Shown in pieces: positions 34,439-43,290 of a stretch of DNA of 64,000 nucleotides. The first letter of the stretch is position 1; every line of letters begins with the position of its first letter. The position numbers and the translations under genes are program-made. Source of the stretch: Streptomyces sp. PKU-EA00015. GTDB lineage: Bacteria; Actinomycetota; Actinomycetes; Streptomycetales; Streptomycetaceae. The notes beneath the pieces are model-generated. The model was not told where the DNA came from, searched no databases, and saw only the letters and a list, made by a program, of their open reading frames with translations. Location of the stretch: positions 124,001-188,000 of the forward strand of contig NZ_JABZEE010000034.1 of NCBI RefSeq assembly GCF_013387495.1, given 5' to 3'.

Positions 34439-37400
34439 GTGAATCAGTTCGTCTTCAGAATGCTGGGGCCGCTGCTCGTACAGGCCGACGGGCAGCCCCT
34501 GCGCATCAAGGGCAGGCGGCAGTCCACCGTTCTCGCGATGCTGTTGCTCTCGGCGGACCGGATCGTGTCCGTCGACACGCTCGTCGACGCAGTGTGGCCC
34601 CAGTCCCCTCCCGCGACCGCCCGCAACCAGATCGCGATATGCGTGGCGACGCTGCGCAAGACGTTCAAGGAGGCCGGCGGGAGCGACATCCTGCTCACCT
34701 CTCCCCCGGGTTACGTCCTCGCCCGGGGCACGCACCGCATCGACGTCGTCGAGTTCCTGCACGGGGCCGAGCGCGGGCGGGACGCGGCACGGCACGGCCG
34801 GGCCGAGGAGGCGTGCGCTCTGCTGGAGGAGGCGCTCAGCAAGTGGCGCGGTGCGGCCCTCGACGAACTGTCCGGGGAGCGGATCGAGGCGGAGGCGGCC
34901 CGGCTGGAACACCTGCGGCTCGACCTGATCGAGGAGCGCGCCGGGCTGATGCTGGAGCTGGGGCGGCACCGGCTCCTGACCGGCGAACTGGGCGAGCTGG
35001 TGGCCCGGCACCCGCTGCGCGAGCAGTCGCGCGAACACCTGATGCTGGCGCTCTACCGCTCGGGGCAGCGTGCCGAGGCCCTGGAGGTGTTCCGGCAGGG
35101 CCGCTCGCTGATGAACGAGGAGCTGGGCATCGAGCCCGGTCCCGCGCTCCAGCACCTGCACGAACTGATCCTGCACGACTCGCCGGAGCTGACCAGGCCG
35201 GTCGCCGCCGCGCCCGCCGCCCCGGTCGCCGTCCCTACCACCCCGGCCCAACTGCCCGCGGACGTCATGCGGTTCACCGGCCGCCAGGAGGAACTGGCCC
35301 GGCTGGACCGGCTGTTGAAGGAGCCGTACCAGCCGCACGCACCGGCCCTGGCGACGATCGTCGGCGTCGGCGGGGTGGGCAAGACGGCCCTCGCCGTCCA
35401 CTGGGCGAGCCAGGCCGCCGACCGCTTCCCCGACGGCCAGCTCTTCGCCGACCTGCGCGGCTACGACGAGGAGAACCCGCCTGTCTCCCCCGCGGTGGTG
35501 CTGGACCGCTTTCTGCGCGCCCTCGGGACGCCCGGCCCGCAGATCCCCGCGGAACCGGACGAGCGCGCGGCGCTGTTCCGCAGTCTGCTCAGCACCAGGA
35601 AGGCACTTGTCGTCCTCGACAATGTGCGGTCCTTCGCCCAGCTCAGACCCCTCCTGCCGGGCGGTGGCCGCAGTGTCGTGCTGGCCACGGGACGCGAGGC
35701 CCTGGACGACGTGACCGGCGACTACACGGCCCTGAGGATCAGACTGCGCGTCCTCCCGCCGGCCGAGGCCACCACACTGCTCACGAGGATCGCCGGCGCC
35801 GACCGGTTCGGCAGCGACCCGGTGGCGCTGGAGCAGTTGAGCGCGCTGTGCGACTGTCTTCCGCTGGCGCTGCGGATAGCGGGGGCGCGGCTCGCCACCA
35901 AGCCCGGCCTGACCGTGCGCGGGCTGGTGGAACGGCTGAGCGACCAGCGCCGGCGGCTGGACGAGCTGAGCCCCTCACAGGGCGGCGTGCGGGCCGGTTT
36001 CCGGCTGACGTACCGCGATCTGTCCCCCGAGGCGGCCCGGATGTACCGCAGGCTGGGACTGCTGCGCACCGCGGACTTCGCGGCCTGGGTCGGGGCGGCG
36101 GCGCTGGGGACCGACCTGTGGCACGCCGAGCAGCTTCTCGACCAGCTCGTCGACGCCCAGCTGCTGGAGACGGTCGAACCGGTGCCGGGCCGCGCGGCCC
36201 GCTACCGATTCCAGGACCTGCTACAGCTGTTCGCCCGCGAGCGCGCCGAGGCGGACGAGACGCAGGCGGAGTGCGACGCGGCGCTGGACCGGATCTTCGC
36301 CGCCTGGCTCTGGCTCGCTCAGGAGGCCCACCGGCGGCTGGACGGGCGGCAGTTCCCCGTCGGCCATCCGCCGGAGCCGGCGCCACGCTTCCTGCGGGGC
36401 ACGGCGGACGAGCTGCTGGCCGCACCGCTGGAGTGGTTCGACTCCGAGCGCGCCACCGTCACGGACATGGTGGTGCACGCGGCCGAGACGGGCCGGGAGC
36501 GGTACGCCTGGGCGCTGACCGAGAGCGCCGTGCCCCACTTCGAGACCAGGAACTACCTGGAGGACTGGCAGCGCTGTGCCGAGGCCGCGCTGTCGTCGGC
36601 CCGGCGTACCGGCGACCGGACGGGCGAGGCCACCATGCTGCGGGTGCTGGGCTCGCTCGCCATCTACCAGCGGCGCTACGAGCAGGCCGAGGGCTGGAAC
36701 CTCGCCGCGCTGCGGCTGCTCGCGGAGAGCGGCGACGTCCCCGGAGCGGCGCTCGCCCAGCGGAACCTGGCCATGTGCGCCCGTTTCCAGGGCGACTGGG
36801 ACCGGGCGCTCGAGTACTGCAGGGCGGCGCTCCAGGGCTTCCACGAGGCCGGCGACACCGGCAACGAGGCCCATCTGCTCGGCTACCTCGCCCAGATCGA
36901 ACTGGACCGCGGTGAAGTGGAGCGGGCGCTGCCGCTGGCCGTCGAGGCGCTGGCTCTGAGCCGGCGGACCGGGTCGGTGCGTGCCGAGACGCAGAGCATC
37001 TACCGGCTGGCCGAGGTGCGGTTGCGGGCGGGCGATCTGGACCTGGCCGCCGAGTCCTTCCACGAGGTGCTGCAGCTGTCCCGCAGGGAGGGCGACCGGA
37101 TCGGCGAGGCCCATGCGCTGCGCGGGCTCGGCGAGACGCAGTGGACCCTGGGTCTGCTCCCGGCGGCCGAGCGCACACTGAACGAGGCGCTGGAGATCAC
37201 CGAGGAGCTGGCCGACCGCTTTCTCTACGCGCGCGTGGAGACCGATCTCGGCTGTGTCGAGGCGATCGGCGGCCACCACGCGGCCGCGGCGGAACGGTTC
37301 GAGAGGGCCCACGCGGCGCTGGGCGAGGTGGGGGCCCAGCCCTGGCGGGCGCGGGTGACGCGGCTGCTCGCACGGGTACGCGGCGAGGGCGGCGGTCCTG

Positions 37401-37471
37401 CCGGCAGCGAAGGGGAACGATCCCTCACGCCGCAGGCGCTGCAACTCCTGCTGGCGGACCGGCCGGACTGA
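34439..37471 (+). CDS. SARP-family regulator, AfsR-like (BTAD, NB-ARC, TPR)
   Basis: 1010 residues. An OmpR-type DNA-binding domain (about 5-95, with VDAVWPQSPPATARNQIAIC) and bacterial transcriptional activation domain (about 100-250, DELSGERIEAEAARLEHLRL) form the SARP part. An NB-ARC ATPase follows (about 275-600), with P-loop VGVGGVGKTALAVHW at about 307, then TPR-like helical repeats (about 640-1000). This is the AfsR layout, in which the ATPase/TPR half gates activity. GTG start with GGGGGA close upstream. SARPs bind paired heptamers ahead of -10 boxes and recruit RNA polymerase; the heptamer pairs found at 39830 and 61142 are candidate targets. Confidence 0.92.
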   Translation: MNQFVFRMLGPLLVQADGQPLRIKGRRQSTVLAMLLLSADRIVSVDTLVDAVWPQSPPATARNQIAICVATLRKTFKEAGGSDILLTSPPGYVLARGTHRIDVVEFLHGAERGRDAARHGRAEEACALLEEALSKWRGAALDELSGERIEAEAARLEHLRLDLIEERAGLMLELGRHRLLTGELGELVARHPLREQSREHLMLALYRSGQRAEALEVFRQGRSLMNEELGIEPGPALQHLHELILHDSPELTRPVAAAPAAPVAVPTTPAQLPADVMRFTGRQEELARLDRLLKEPYQPHAPALATIVGVGGVGKTALAVHWASQAADRFPDGQLFADLRGYDEENPPVSPAVVLDRFLRALGTPGPQIPAEPDERAALFRSLLSTRKALVVLDNVRSFAQLRPLLPGGGRSVVLATGREALDDVTGDYTALRIRLRVLPPAEATTLLTRIAGADRFGSDPVALEQLSALCDCLPLALRIAGARLATKPGLTVRGLVERLSDQRRRLDELSPSQGGVRAGFRLTYRDLSPEAARMYRRLGLLRTADFAAWVGAAALGTDLWHAEQLLDQLVDAQLLETVEPVPGRAARYRFQDLLQLFARERAEADETQAECDAALDRIFAAWLWLAQEAHRRLDGRQFPVGHPPEPAPRFLRGTADELLAAPLEWFDSERATVTDMVVHAAETGRERYAWALTESAVPHFETRNYLEDWQRCAEAALSSARRTGDRTGEATMLRVLGSLAIYQRRYEQAEGWNLAALRLLAESGDVPGAALAQRNLAMCARFQGDWDRALEYCRAALQGFHEAGDTGNEAHLLGYLAQIELDRGEVERALPLAVEALALSRRTGSVRAETQSIYRLAEVRLRAGDLDLAAESFHEVLQLSRREGDRIGEAHALRGLGETQWTLGLLPAAERTLNEALEITEELADRFLYARVETDLGCVEAIGGHHAAAAERFERAHAALGEVGAQPWRARVTRLLARVRGEGGGPAGSEGERSLTPQALQLLLADRPD

Positions 37472-37583
37472 CCGGCGCCGGGGCCCAGCGGGCCCGACGG
37501 CGCGTCGTCGCGGGGCTCGGCCCCGGGCCCCGGTACTCATCGGCGTGCAGAGCCGGGGGCGTTGCGCCGTCGCGGCGCGGAGG

Positions 37584-37784
37584 TCAGCCCCAGGGCATGT
37601 CGTCGTCGGAGGCGGTCCGCGGCGCGACCGGTTCGACGACGCCCCACGGCATGTCGTCGTCGCCCGCCACCGTGTCGGTGTGCGTCGTGGTGCCCGCTCC
37701 GGCCGCGCCGGAGCCCCCGATCAGTCCCGTCAGTACGATCAGACCGGCCATCGTCGCCCGCTTTCCCGTCATCGTGATGCGCAT
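37584..37784 (-). CDS. Small exported peptide with two DDDMPWG repeats
   Basis: 66 residues from ATG 37784, chosen because GAGGCGG lies 7 nt upstream; an upstream ATG at 37814 has no site. A basic start (MRITMTGKRA), a hydrophobic core (TMAGLIVLTGLIGGSG) and AGA-type cleavage sites near residue 30 make a clear signal peptide. The remaining 36 or so residues hold two copies of DDDMPWG (residues 42-48 and 60-66, the second at the very C terminus). It lies between two SARP genes, convergent with the first and divergent from the second. The D-x-D-M-P element recalls the D-x-H-M-P repeats described for AfsS, encoded beside afsR, but AfsS is not exported. A signalling or modified peptide is possible. 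Function unknown. Confidence 0.7.
   Translation of the reverse strand: MRITMTGKRATMAGLIVLTGLIGGSGAAGAGTTTHTDTVAGDDDMPWGVVEPVAPRTASDDDMPWG
37587..37661 (-). repeat. Pair of 21-bp repeats encoding DDDMPWG
   Basis: Copies at 37587-37607 and 37641-37661 differ at one base (a silent change in the Pro codon). Identity at DNA level as well as protein level suggests a recent duplication or strong constraint. Confidence 0.8.
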
Positions 37785-37981
37785 ATCGATTCCGCCTCGT
37801 CCGTCGACCTTCATTGCCGCTTGCTGCGGTCCGACGGACAGTAGGGACGCGCCCTTTTCCCGGCCTGTCCCTACGGTTTTCCGTGCCGGGACCTCGTGAA
37901 ATCAAAACGATAACGGGGTGACAGCGGGAGCCAATATCTTCGTCCGTAGATTCGTCACATGGATCACGAACGGGGGTGCCC

Positions 37982-39859
37982 ATGGAATTCCGAGTTCTCG
38001 GGCCGGTCGAGGCGCGCGACCAGGGACGCAGGGCGCCGCTGTCCGGCACCAAGCTGCATACGGTGCTGGCTGCGCTCCTGCTGGCCCGCGAAGAGGTCGT
38101 GTCCGACGAGCGGCTGAGCCGTCTGCTGTGGGGGTGGGCGCCGCCGGCCACCGCGAACGCACAGCTGTACACCTACATTTCGCGGCTGCGGAAAATACTC
38201 GGCGACGACGTCCTCATCGACCGCAGGCCCCCCGGCTATGTCATGTCGATCGGGAATTCCAGCCTCGACCTGACAGAATTCGAAGAATTTGATTGCAAAG
38301 GCCGGGACGCTCTGTTCGCGGGGGACTTCGACAAGGCGGGCGATTTTCTGGGCGAGGCGCTGGCGCGCTGGAACGGCCGCCCTCTCGCGAACACCACGGA
38401 CCACCTCTTCGACGCCGAGGCGCCCTGCCTGGCCGAGGCCCGCGCGTCGACGCTGGAGCACCGGATCACGGCGGACCTGGCGCTCGGCCGGCACGAGCAG
38501 ATCACCGTCGAACTCACCGGCCTGGTGGCGGAGTTCCCTCTGCGCGAGCGCTTCCGCAGCCAGCTGATGACCGCCCTGTGCCGCAGCGGCAGGCAGGCCG
38601 ACGCGATCCACCTCTACCACCACGGCCGCGAGGTACTGGCCGAGGAGCTCGGCGTGGACCCCGGCGAGGAGCTGCAGGCCACCTACCAGGCCCTGCTCGA
38701 CGGCTCGCTCGTGCGCCTGCCGCAGCCGCGGACCCGGGCGCGCGCCGTGCCGCGCCCGCCGGAGCGGACCGAGGACGAGCCCCACGGCGCCCCCGCCACC
38801 CTCCCCCCGGACACCGTGGACTTCACCGGCCGGGAGCGCGAGCTGGACGTGCTCCACCGGGCGCTCGCGCCGGACGCCGCCGCGCCCGGCCGCCCGCGCC
38901 GCGTCCTGGTGACCGGCATGGCCGGGGTCGGCAAGACCACGCTGGCCGTGCACGCGGCACACCGCTGCAAGCAGCACTTCCCCGACGGGCAGTTGTACGC
39001 CGACCTGCGCGCCCCGGACGGCACCCCGCGGCCCGCCGGACAGGTGCTGCTGCACCTGCTGCGTTCCCTCGGCCGCCCCGTGGACGCCGCCGCCGCCGGC
39101 GATCCGGAGGAGCTGGTCCGTCTCTACCGCGACAGGACCGGCGGCAGACGCCTGCTCGTCCTGCTGGACAACGCCGAGAGCGCCGCCCAGCTCGGCCCGC
39201 TGCTGCCCAACACCCCTGAGCCCGCGGTCCTCGTGACCGGACGCACCGCCCTGCCCACCGTGGCCGGGGCGCACACCGTCGCCCTGGATCCGCTGGAGGA
39301 GGGCCCGGCACTGGAGATGCTCGCCGCCGCCGCGGGCCCCGACCGGATCGCCGCGGCCCCCGGTGCGGCGGCCGTCATCGTCGAGCACTGCGCCGGCCTG
39401 CCGCTGGCGCTGCGGATCGTGGGCACCCGGATCGCCGCCCGGCCGCACTTCACGCCGGACCGGCTCGCCCGGCGGCTCGCCGATCCCGCCACCCGGCTGC
39501 GCGAACTGCGTTCGGGTGACCTGGACGTGCACGGCGCGCTGCTGCCGTCCTGGCGAGCGCTGGAGCCGCAGGCGCGCGGGACGCTGCCCGCGCTGGCCGG
39601 CCTCGGCCCCGAACCGTTCTCCGCGCTGGAGGCCGCAGTCCTGCTCGGCCTGCCCGAGCAGGACGCCGAGCTGCTGCTGGAGGCGATGGCCGACGCCGCC
39701 CTGCTGGAGGTCAGCGGAGCCGACGAGTGGGGCCGGCCCTGCTACCTGTTCCACCCCTTGGTACGCCTCTTCGCCCTGTCCCTGCCGGAGCGGCGCGACA
39801 GCGCGGACCGGGAGGAGGTTCCCGTGGCGCGTAACCGGTGGCTAACCAGCCGCCCCTAG
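37982..39859 (+). CDS. SARP-family regulator with NB-ARC domain, no TPR
   Basis: 625 residues from ATG 37982 (GGGGG 6-10 nt upstream; a GTG at 37976 is possible). DNA-binding domain about 1-95 (SRLLWGWAPPATANAQLYTY), activation domain about 100-245 (LAEELGVDPGEELQATYQAL), linker, then NB-ARC about 275-600 with P-loop GMAGVGKTTLAVHAAHR at about 318 and Walker B LLVLLDN. It ends soon after the ATPase, so it lacks the TPR sensor seen in its neighbour. Its last codons contain the heptamer pair that precedes the Cy-A-T NRPS gene, so this gene and its likely target site overlap. Probable pathway-specific activator. Confidence 0.92.
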   Translation: MEFRVLGPVEARDQGRRAPLSGTKLHTVLAALLLAREEVVSDERLSRLLWGWAPPATANAQLYTYISRLRKILGDDVLIDRRPPGYVMSIGNSSLDLTEFEEFDCKGRDALFAGDFDKAGDFLGEALARWNGRPLANTTDHLFDAEAPCLAEARASTLEHRITADLALGRHEQITVELTGLVAEFPLRERFRSQLMTALCRSGRQADAIHLYHHGREVLAEELGVDPGEELQATYQALLDGSLVRLPQPRTRARAVPRPPERTEDEPHGAPATLPPDTVDFTGRERELDVLHRALAPDAAAPGRPRRVLVTGMAGVGKTTLAVHAAHRCKQHFPDGQLYADLRAPDGTPRPAGQVLLHLLRSLGRPVDAAAAGDPEELVRLYRDRTGGRRLLVLLDNAESAAQLGPLLPNTPEPAVLVTGRTALPTVAGAHTVALDPLEEGPALEMLAAAAGPDRIAAAPGAAAVIVEHCAGLPLALRIVGTRIAARPHFTPDRLARRLADPATRLRELRSGDLDVHGALLPSWRALEPQARGTLPALAGLGPEPFSALEAAVLLGLPEQDAELLLEAMADAALLEVSGADEWGRPCYLFHPLVRLFALSLPERRDSADREEVPVARNRWLTSRP

Positions 39860-39862
39860 CCT
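39830..39862 (+). promoter_or_regulatory. SARP-type promoter of the Cy-A-T NRPS operon
   Basis: Heptamers CGTAACC (39830-39836) and GCTAACC (39841-39847) start 11 bp apart; after 9 bp comes the -10-like TAGCCT (39857-39862), about 80 bp before the NRPS start at 39942. The same layout, with identical heptamers and identical spacing, occurs before the exporter/NRPS operon at 61142-61110. SARPs are known to bind heptamer repeats with 11-bp periodicity about 8 bp ahead of the -10 box. Confidence 0.7.
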
Positions 39863-39941
39863 CGCCGTGCCCAGCAGCGCGCGGCACCCCCTTGTGGCCC
39901 CCGGCCTTATGCATTCCGTCATCTGCGAGTGGAGTTGGACC

Positions 39942-42900
39942 ATGACCGAGCTCTTGCACGGCCGCGCCGACAGCGCCGCCCCCTTCCCCATGACCGAGAC
40001 GCAGCAGGCGCTGATGATCGGGCGGGGCGAGGGGGTCGAGCTGGGCAGCATCGGCTGCTACGGCTACTTCGAGTGGGAGCGTGCCGATCTGGACCCGGAG
40101 CGGCTGGCGACGGCCTGGCGCCGCGTGGTCGCCCGCCACGACATGCTCCGCGCGGTCGGCCGTGCCGACGGTACCCAGCAGGTGCTCATGGACCCGCCGC
40201 CGTACGACATACCGGTGGTGGACCTGCGCGGTCTCGACGCGGCGGAGGCGGATCGACGCCTTGCAGCGCTGCGGGCGGAGATGAGCCACCAGGTGTTCCC
40301 GGTGGGCAGCTGGCCGCTGTTCGACCTGCGGATCATCCTGTTGCCCGGCGAGGGGAACCTCAGCCGTATCCATCTCGGCATCGACCTCCAGGTGCTGGAC
40401 GCGTCCAGCGCCTTCCAGGTGCTCTTCCCCGACCTGATCGACCTGTACGAGAACCCGGGTGCCGAACTGCCGGAGCCCGGCATCACCTTCGCCGAGTACG
40501 CGCGCTGGCGTGCCGACGACATGCCCCACACCGAGACGTTCCGCGCGGCCAGGGACTACTGGCTGGAGCGGGTGCCGCAACTGCCGCCCGCCCCGTCGCT
40601 GCCGGCCGGAGGCGCACGTGACGGCGCGGTCCGCTTCGAGCGGCACGAGCACCGGCTCTCCCCCGGCGACTGGCAGCGACTGCGGCGCGTGGCCGCGGAT
40701 GCGGAGCTGACCCCGTCCGTGCTGCTCACCGCCGCGTTCGCCGAGGTGGTGCGGTGCTGGGCCCAGGAGGCGGACTTCACCCTCAACTACCCGGTCTTCC
40801 AGCGGCCCCGGGTGCACGAGGACATCGGCCAGGTCCTCGGCGACTTCACCAACGCCGTCCTGCTCGCCGCGGACAGCTCCGGCCGGACGTTCCTGGACCG
40901 CGCGCACGCCCTGCGCGACCAGCTGGACCGCGACACGGAGCACGGCGCCTTCAACGGCGTGCGGGTGCTGCGCGAGCTGACCAGGCTGCACGGCGTGGGC
41001 GACCAGGCCGGCATGCCGATCGTCGTCACCAGCCTGCTCGACTACCCGGTCCGCCGTCCGGTCACCGACCTGGGACGGGAGGTCTACTCGATCTCGCAGA
41101 CCCCGCAGGTGTCGCTGGACGTCCAGCTGCGCGAACTCGACGGCGAGCTGCGGATCATCTGGGACTACGTCGACGGGGCCTTCGCCCCCGGCTTCACCGA
41201 GGCCGCGTTCGGCGTGTACGTCGCGCTGCTCAGGCGCCTCGTCGAGGATCCGGGCTCCCTGCGCACCGAACGGTTCGACCTGATCCCTCCGGCCGAGCGC
41301 GAGCTGCGCCGCCGGATCAACGACACGGCGGGCCAGATCCCGTACACCACCTTGCACGAGCTGTTCGCCGAGCAGGCCGCGCGCACCCCCGACGCCGAGG
41401 CCGTCGTCGACGCCACGCGCCGGCTGTCGTACGCCGAACTCGCCGCGTACGCCTGGCGCATCGGCCACCGGCTGCGGCAGCACGGTGCGAAGCCCGGCGA
41501 GCTGGTCGCCGTCGTGATGGAGAAGGGCTGGGAGCAGTACGCGGCGGTCTACGGCGTTCTCGCGTCCGGCGCCGCCTACCTCCCGCTCGACGCCTCCGTG
41601 CCCCCCGAGCGGCTGCGCCGGCTGCTGTCGGACGCCGGTGTCGACAAGATCCTCACCCAGTCCTCGCTGGAGACCCGGATCGCCTGGCCGCCGAACGCCC
41701 AGCGCTACCGTGTGGACCAGGACTTCGAGATCGGCGACGCGACCCGTCCCGACACGGCGCAGACACCCGCGCACCTCGCGTACACCATCTTCACCTCGGG
41801 TTCGACCGGCGAGCCCAAGGGCGTCATGGTCGACCACATCGGTGTGGTCAACCTGATCCGCGATGTCGCCGAACGGTTCGGCGTCGACGCGTCCGACCGG
41901 CTGCTGGCCGTCTCGGGGCTGCACTTCGACGCCTCGATCTACGACGTGTTCGGCGTACTGACGCAGGGCGGGACGGTCGTGATCCCCCCGCCGTTCGAGC
42001 ACGCGCAGCCGGACGTGTGGGCCGATCTGGTGAGCGCGGAGCGGGTCACCCTCTGGAACTCGGTGCCCGTGCTGATGGAACTCCTCGTCGGCGAGGCGGA
42101 GGTGCGCGAACGGCGGGGCGGCGGACGTCCGCTGGAGTCCCTGCGCCTGTCCGTGCTGTCCGGCGACTGGATCCCGCTGACGCTGCCGGACCGGCTGCGC
42201 GCGCAGAGCCCGCGGATCCAGGTCGTCGGCTCGGGCGGTCCGACGGAGACCATCTGCTGGTCGCTGTTCCAGCCGATCGGCGAGATCGACCCGGCGTGGA
42301 CGAGCATCCCGTACGGCACGCCCATCACCAACCAGCGCTACTACATCGTCGACGGCACGGCCCACGAGCGCCCCCTGGGCGTGGTCGGCGAGATGGCCGT
42401 GGCCAGCGACGTGGGTCTGGCACTCGGGTACTGGGGCGACGAGGAGCGCACCCGCAGCCGCTTCGTCCGCCTGCCCGAGACCGGTGAACGCGCCTACTTG
42501 ACGGGCGACTTGGGCCGCTACCTGCCCGACGGAAGCATCGAGATCCTGGGCCGCGACGACTTCCAGGTGAAGGTCCAGGGCCACCGGATCGAGCTGGGCG
42601 AGATCGAGGCCGCGCTGCGCCAGGACGAGCGGGTCGACGCGGCCGTGGTGGTCGCCCCGGCCAGCTCCCACGGCGTGCGCCGGCTGCACGCCTATGTCGT
42701 CGCCGGGAACGGCGCCTCCGGCGAGCAGATCCTCGCCCGGCTCACCGAGCAGCTGCCGTCCTACATGGTCCCGTCCGCGGTCACCGTCCTCGACGAGCTG
42801 CCGCTCACCCGCAACGGCAAGGTGGACCGGCTGCTGCTGGCGCAGACCGCAGGGGCGCAGCAGCCCGCCGGGGACGCGGCCGCCGCGGACGGCGGCGCGG

Positions 42901-43256
42901 AGCCGGACGACGCGCTGTCGCTCGTGCTCTGCGCGGCGGTCGGCGACATCCTCGGCCTCGACCACGTGGGCCCGGCCGACAACTTCTTCAAACTGGGCGG
43001 GGACTCCCTCAGCGGCACCCGGCTCGCCGGACTGCTCCAGGAGCTGCTGGGCGTGCCCGTGCCGGTCAAGACCGTGTTCCAGACCCCCGTCGTCGCGGAG
43101 CTCGCCGGGAAGATCGCCGCCGACGAGGAGTACGGCGCCGGGGCGGTGGCGGCCGCGGAGGCGCTGGCCGCCATGTCACCGGACGACACCGACAGCCCGG
43201 ACGACCCATCCGAAGCCGCGGGGACGGGCGGGCCGGCCGGTCCGCCGCGGACCTGA
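39942..43256 (+). CDS. NRPS module Cy-A-T (heterocyclising, cysteine-like pocket)
   Basis: 1104 residues from ATG 39942. Cyclisation domain about 12-440: the Cy signature DxxxxDxxS is present as DLQVLDASS (about residue 148), with PQVSLDVQ later. Adenylation domain about 465-985 (FTSGSTGEPKG, GPTETICW). By GrsA alignment the pocket reads D-A-Y-N-V-S-S-C-W-K, sharing D, Y, N, S, W and K with known cysteine codes. Carrier domain about 1000-1070 (LGGDSLSG). It should add Cys (or Ser/alpha-methyl analogue) and close a thiazoline or oxazoline on the chain. It has no TE. It heads an operon with four following genes and sits behind the SARP-type promoter. Confidence 0.92.
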   Translation: MTELLHGRADSAAPFPMTETQQALMIGRGEGVELGSIGCYGYFEWERADLDPERLATAWRRVVARHDMLRAVGRADGTQQVLMDPPPYDIPVVDLRGLDAAEADRRLAALRAEMSHQVFPVGSWPLFDLRIILLPGEGNLSRIHLGIDLQVLDASSAFQVLFPDLIDLYENPGAELPEPGITFAEYARWRADDMPHTETFRAARDYWLERVPQLPPAPSLPAGGARDGAVRFERHEHRLSPGDWQRLRRVAADAELTPSVLLTAAFAEVVRCWAQEADFTLNYPVFQRPRVHEDIGQVLGDFTNAVLLAADSSGRTFLDRAHALRDQLDRDTEHGAFNGVRVLRELTRLHGVGDQAGMPIVVTSLLDYPVRRPVTDLGREVYSISQTPQVSLDVQLRELDGELRIIWDYVDGAFAPGFTEAAFGVYVALLRRLVEDPGSLRTERFDLIPPAERELRRRINDTAGQIPYTTLHELFAEQAARTPDAEAVVDATRRLSYAELAAYAWRIGHRLRQHGAKPGELVAVVMEKGWEQYAAVYGVLASGAAYLPLDASVPPERLRRLLSDAGVDKILTQSSLETRIAWPPNAQRYRVDQDFEIGDATRPDTAQTPAHLAYTIFTSGSTGEPKGVMVDHIGVVNLIRDVAERFGVDASDRLLAVSGLHFDASIYDVFGVLTQGGTVVIPPPFEHAQPDVWADLVSAERVTLWNSVPVLMELLVGEAEVRERRGGGRPLESLRLSVLSGDWIPLTLPDRLRAQSPRIQVVGSGGPTETICWSLFQPIGEIDPAWTSIPYGTPITNQRYYIVDGTAHERPLGVVGEMAVASDVGLALGYWGDEERTRSRFVRLPETGERAYLTGDLGRYLPDGSIEILGRDDFQVKVQGHRIELGEIEAALRQDERVDAAVVVAPASSHGVRRLHAYVVAGNGASGEQILARLTEQLPSYMVPSAVTVLDELPLTRNGKVDRLLLAQTAGAQQPAGDAAAADGGAEPDDALSLVLCAAVGDILGLDHVGPADNFFKLGGDSLSGTRLAGLLQELLGVPVPVKTVFQTPVVAELAGKIAADEEYGAGAVAAAEALAAMSPDDTDSPDDPSEAAGTGGPAGPPRT

Positions 43257-43290
43257 CGGACGGCTCCAGGAAATCCAGGAAGGGACAGTC

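Noticed and set aside
37785..37814. Upstream ATG extending the small exported peptide by 10 residues
   Set aside because: No ribosome site; ATG 37784 has GAGGCGG and gives a cleaner signal peptide.
37939..37956. Direct repeat TTCGTC (37939 and 37951) before the second SARP gene as a SARP site
   Set aside because: The period is 12 bp rather than 11 and no good -10 box follows at the expected distance.
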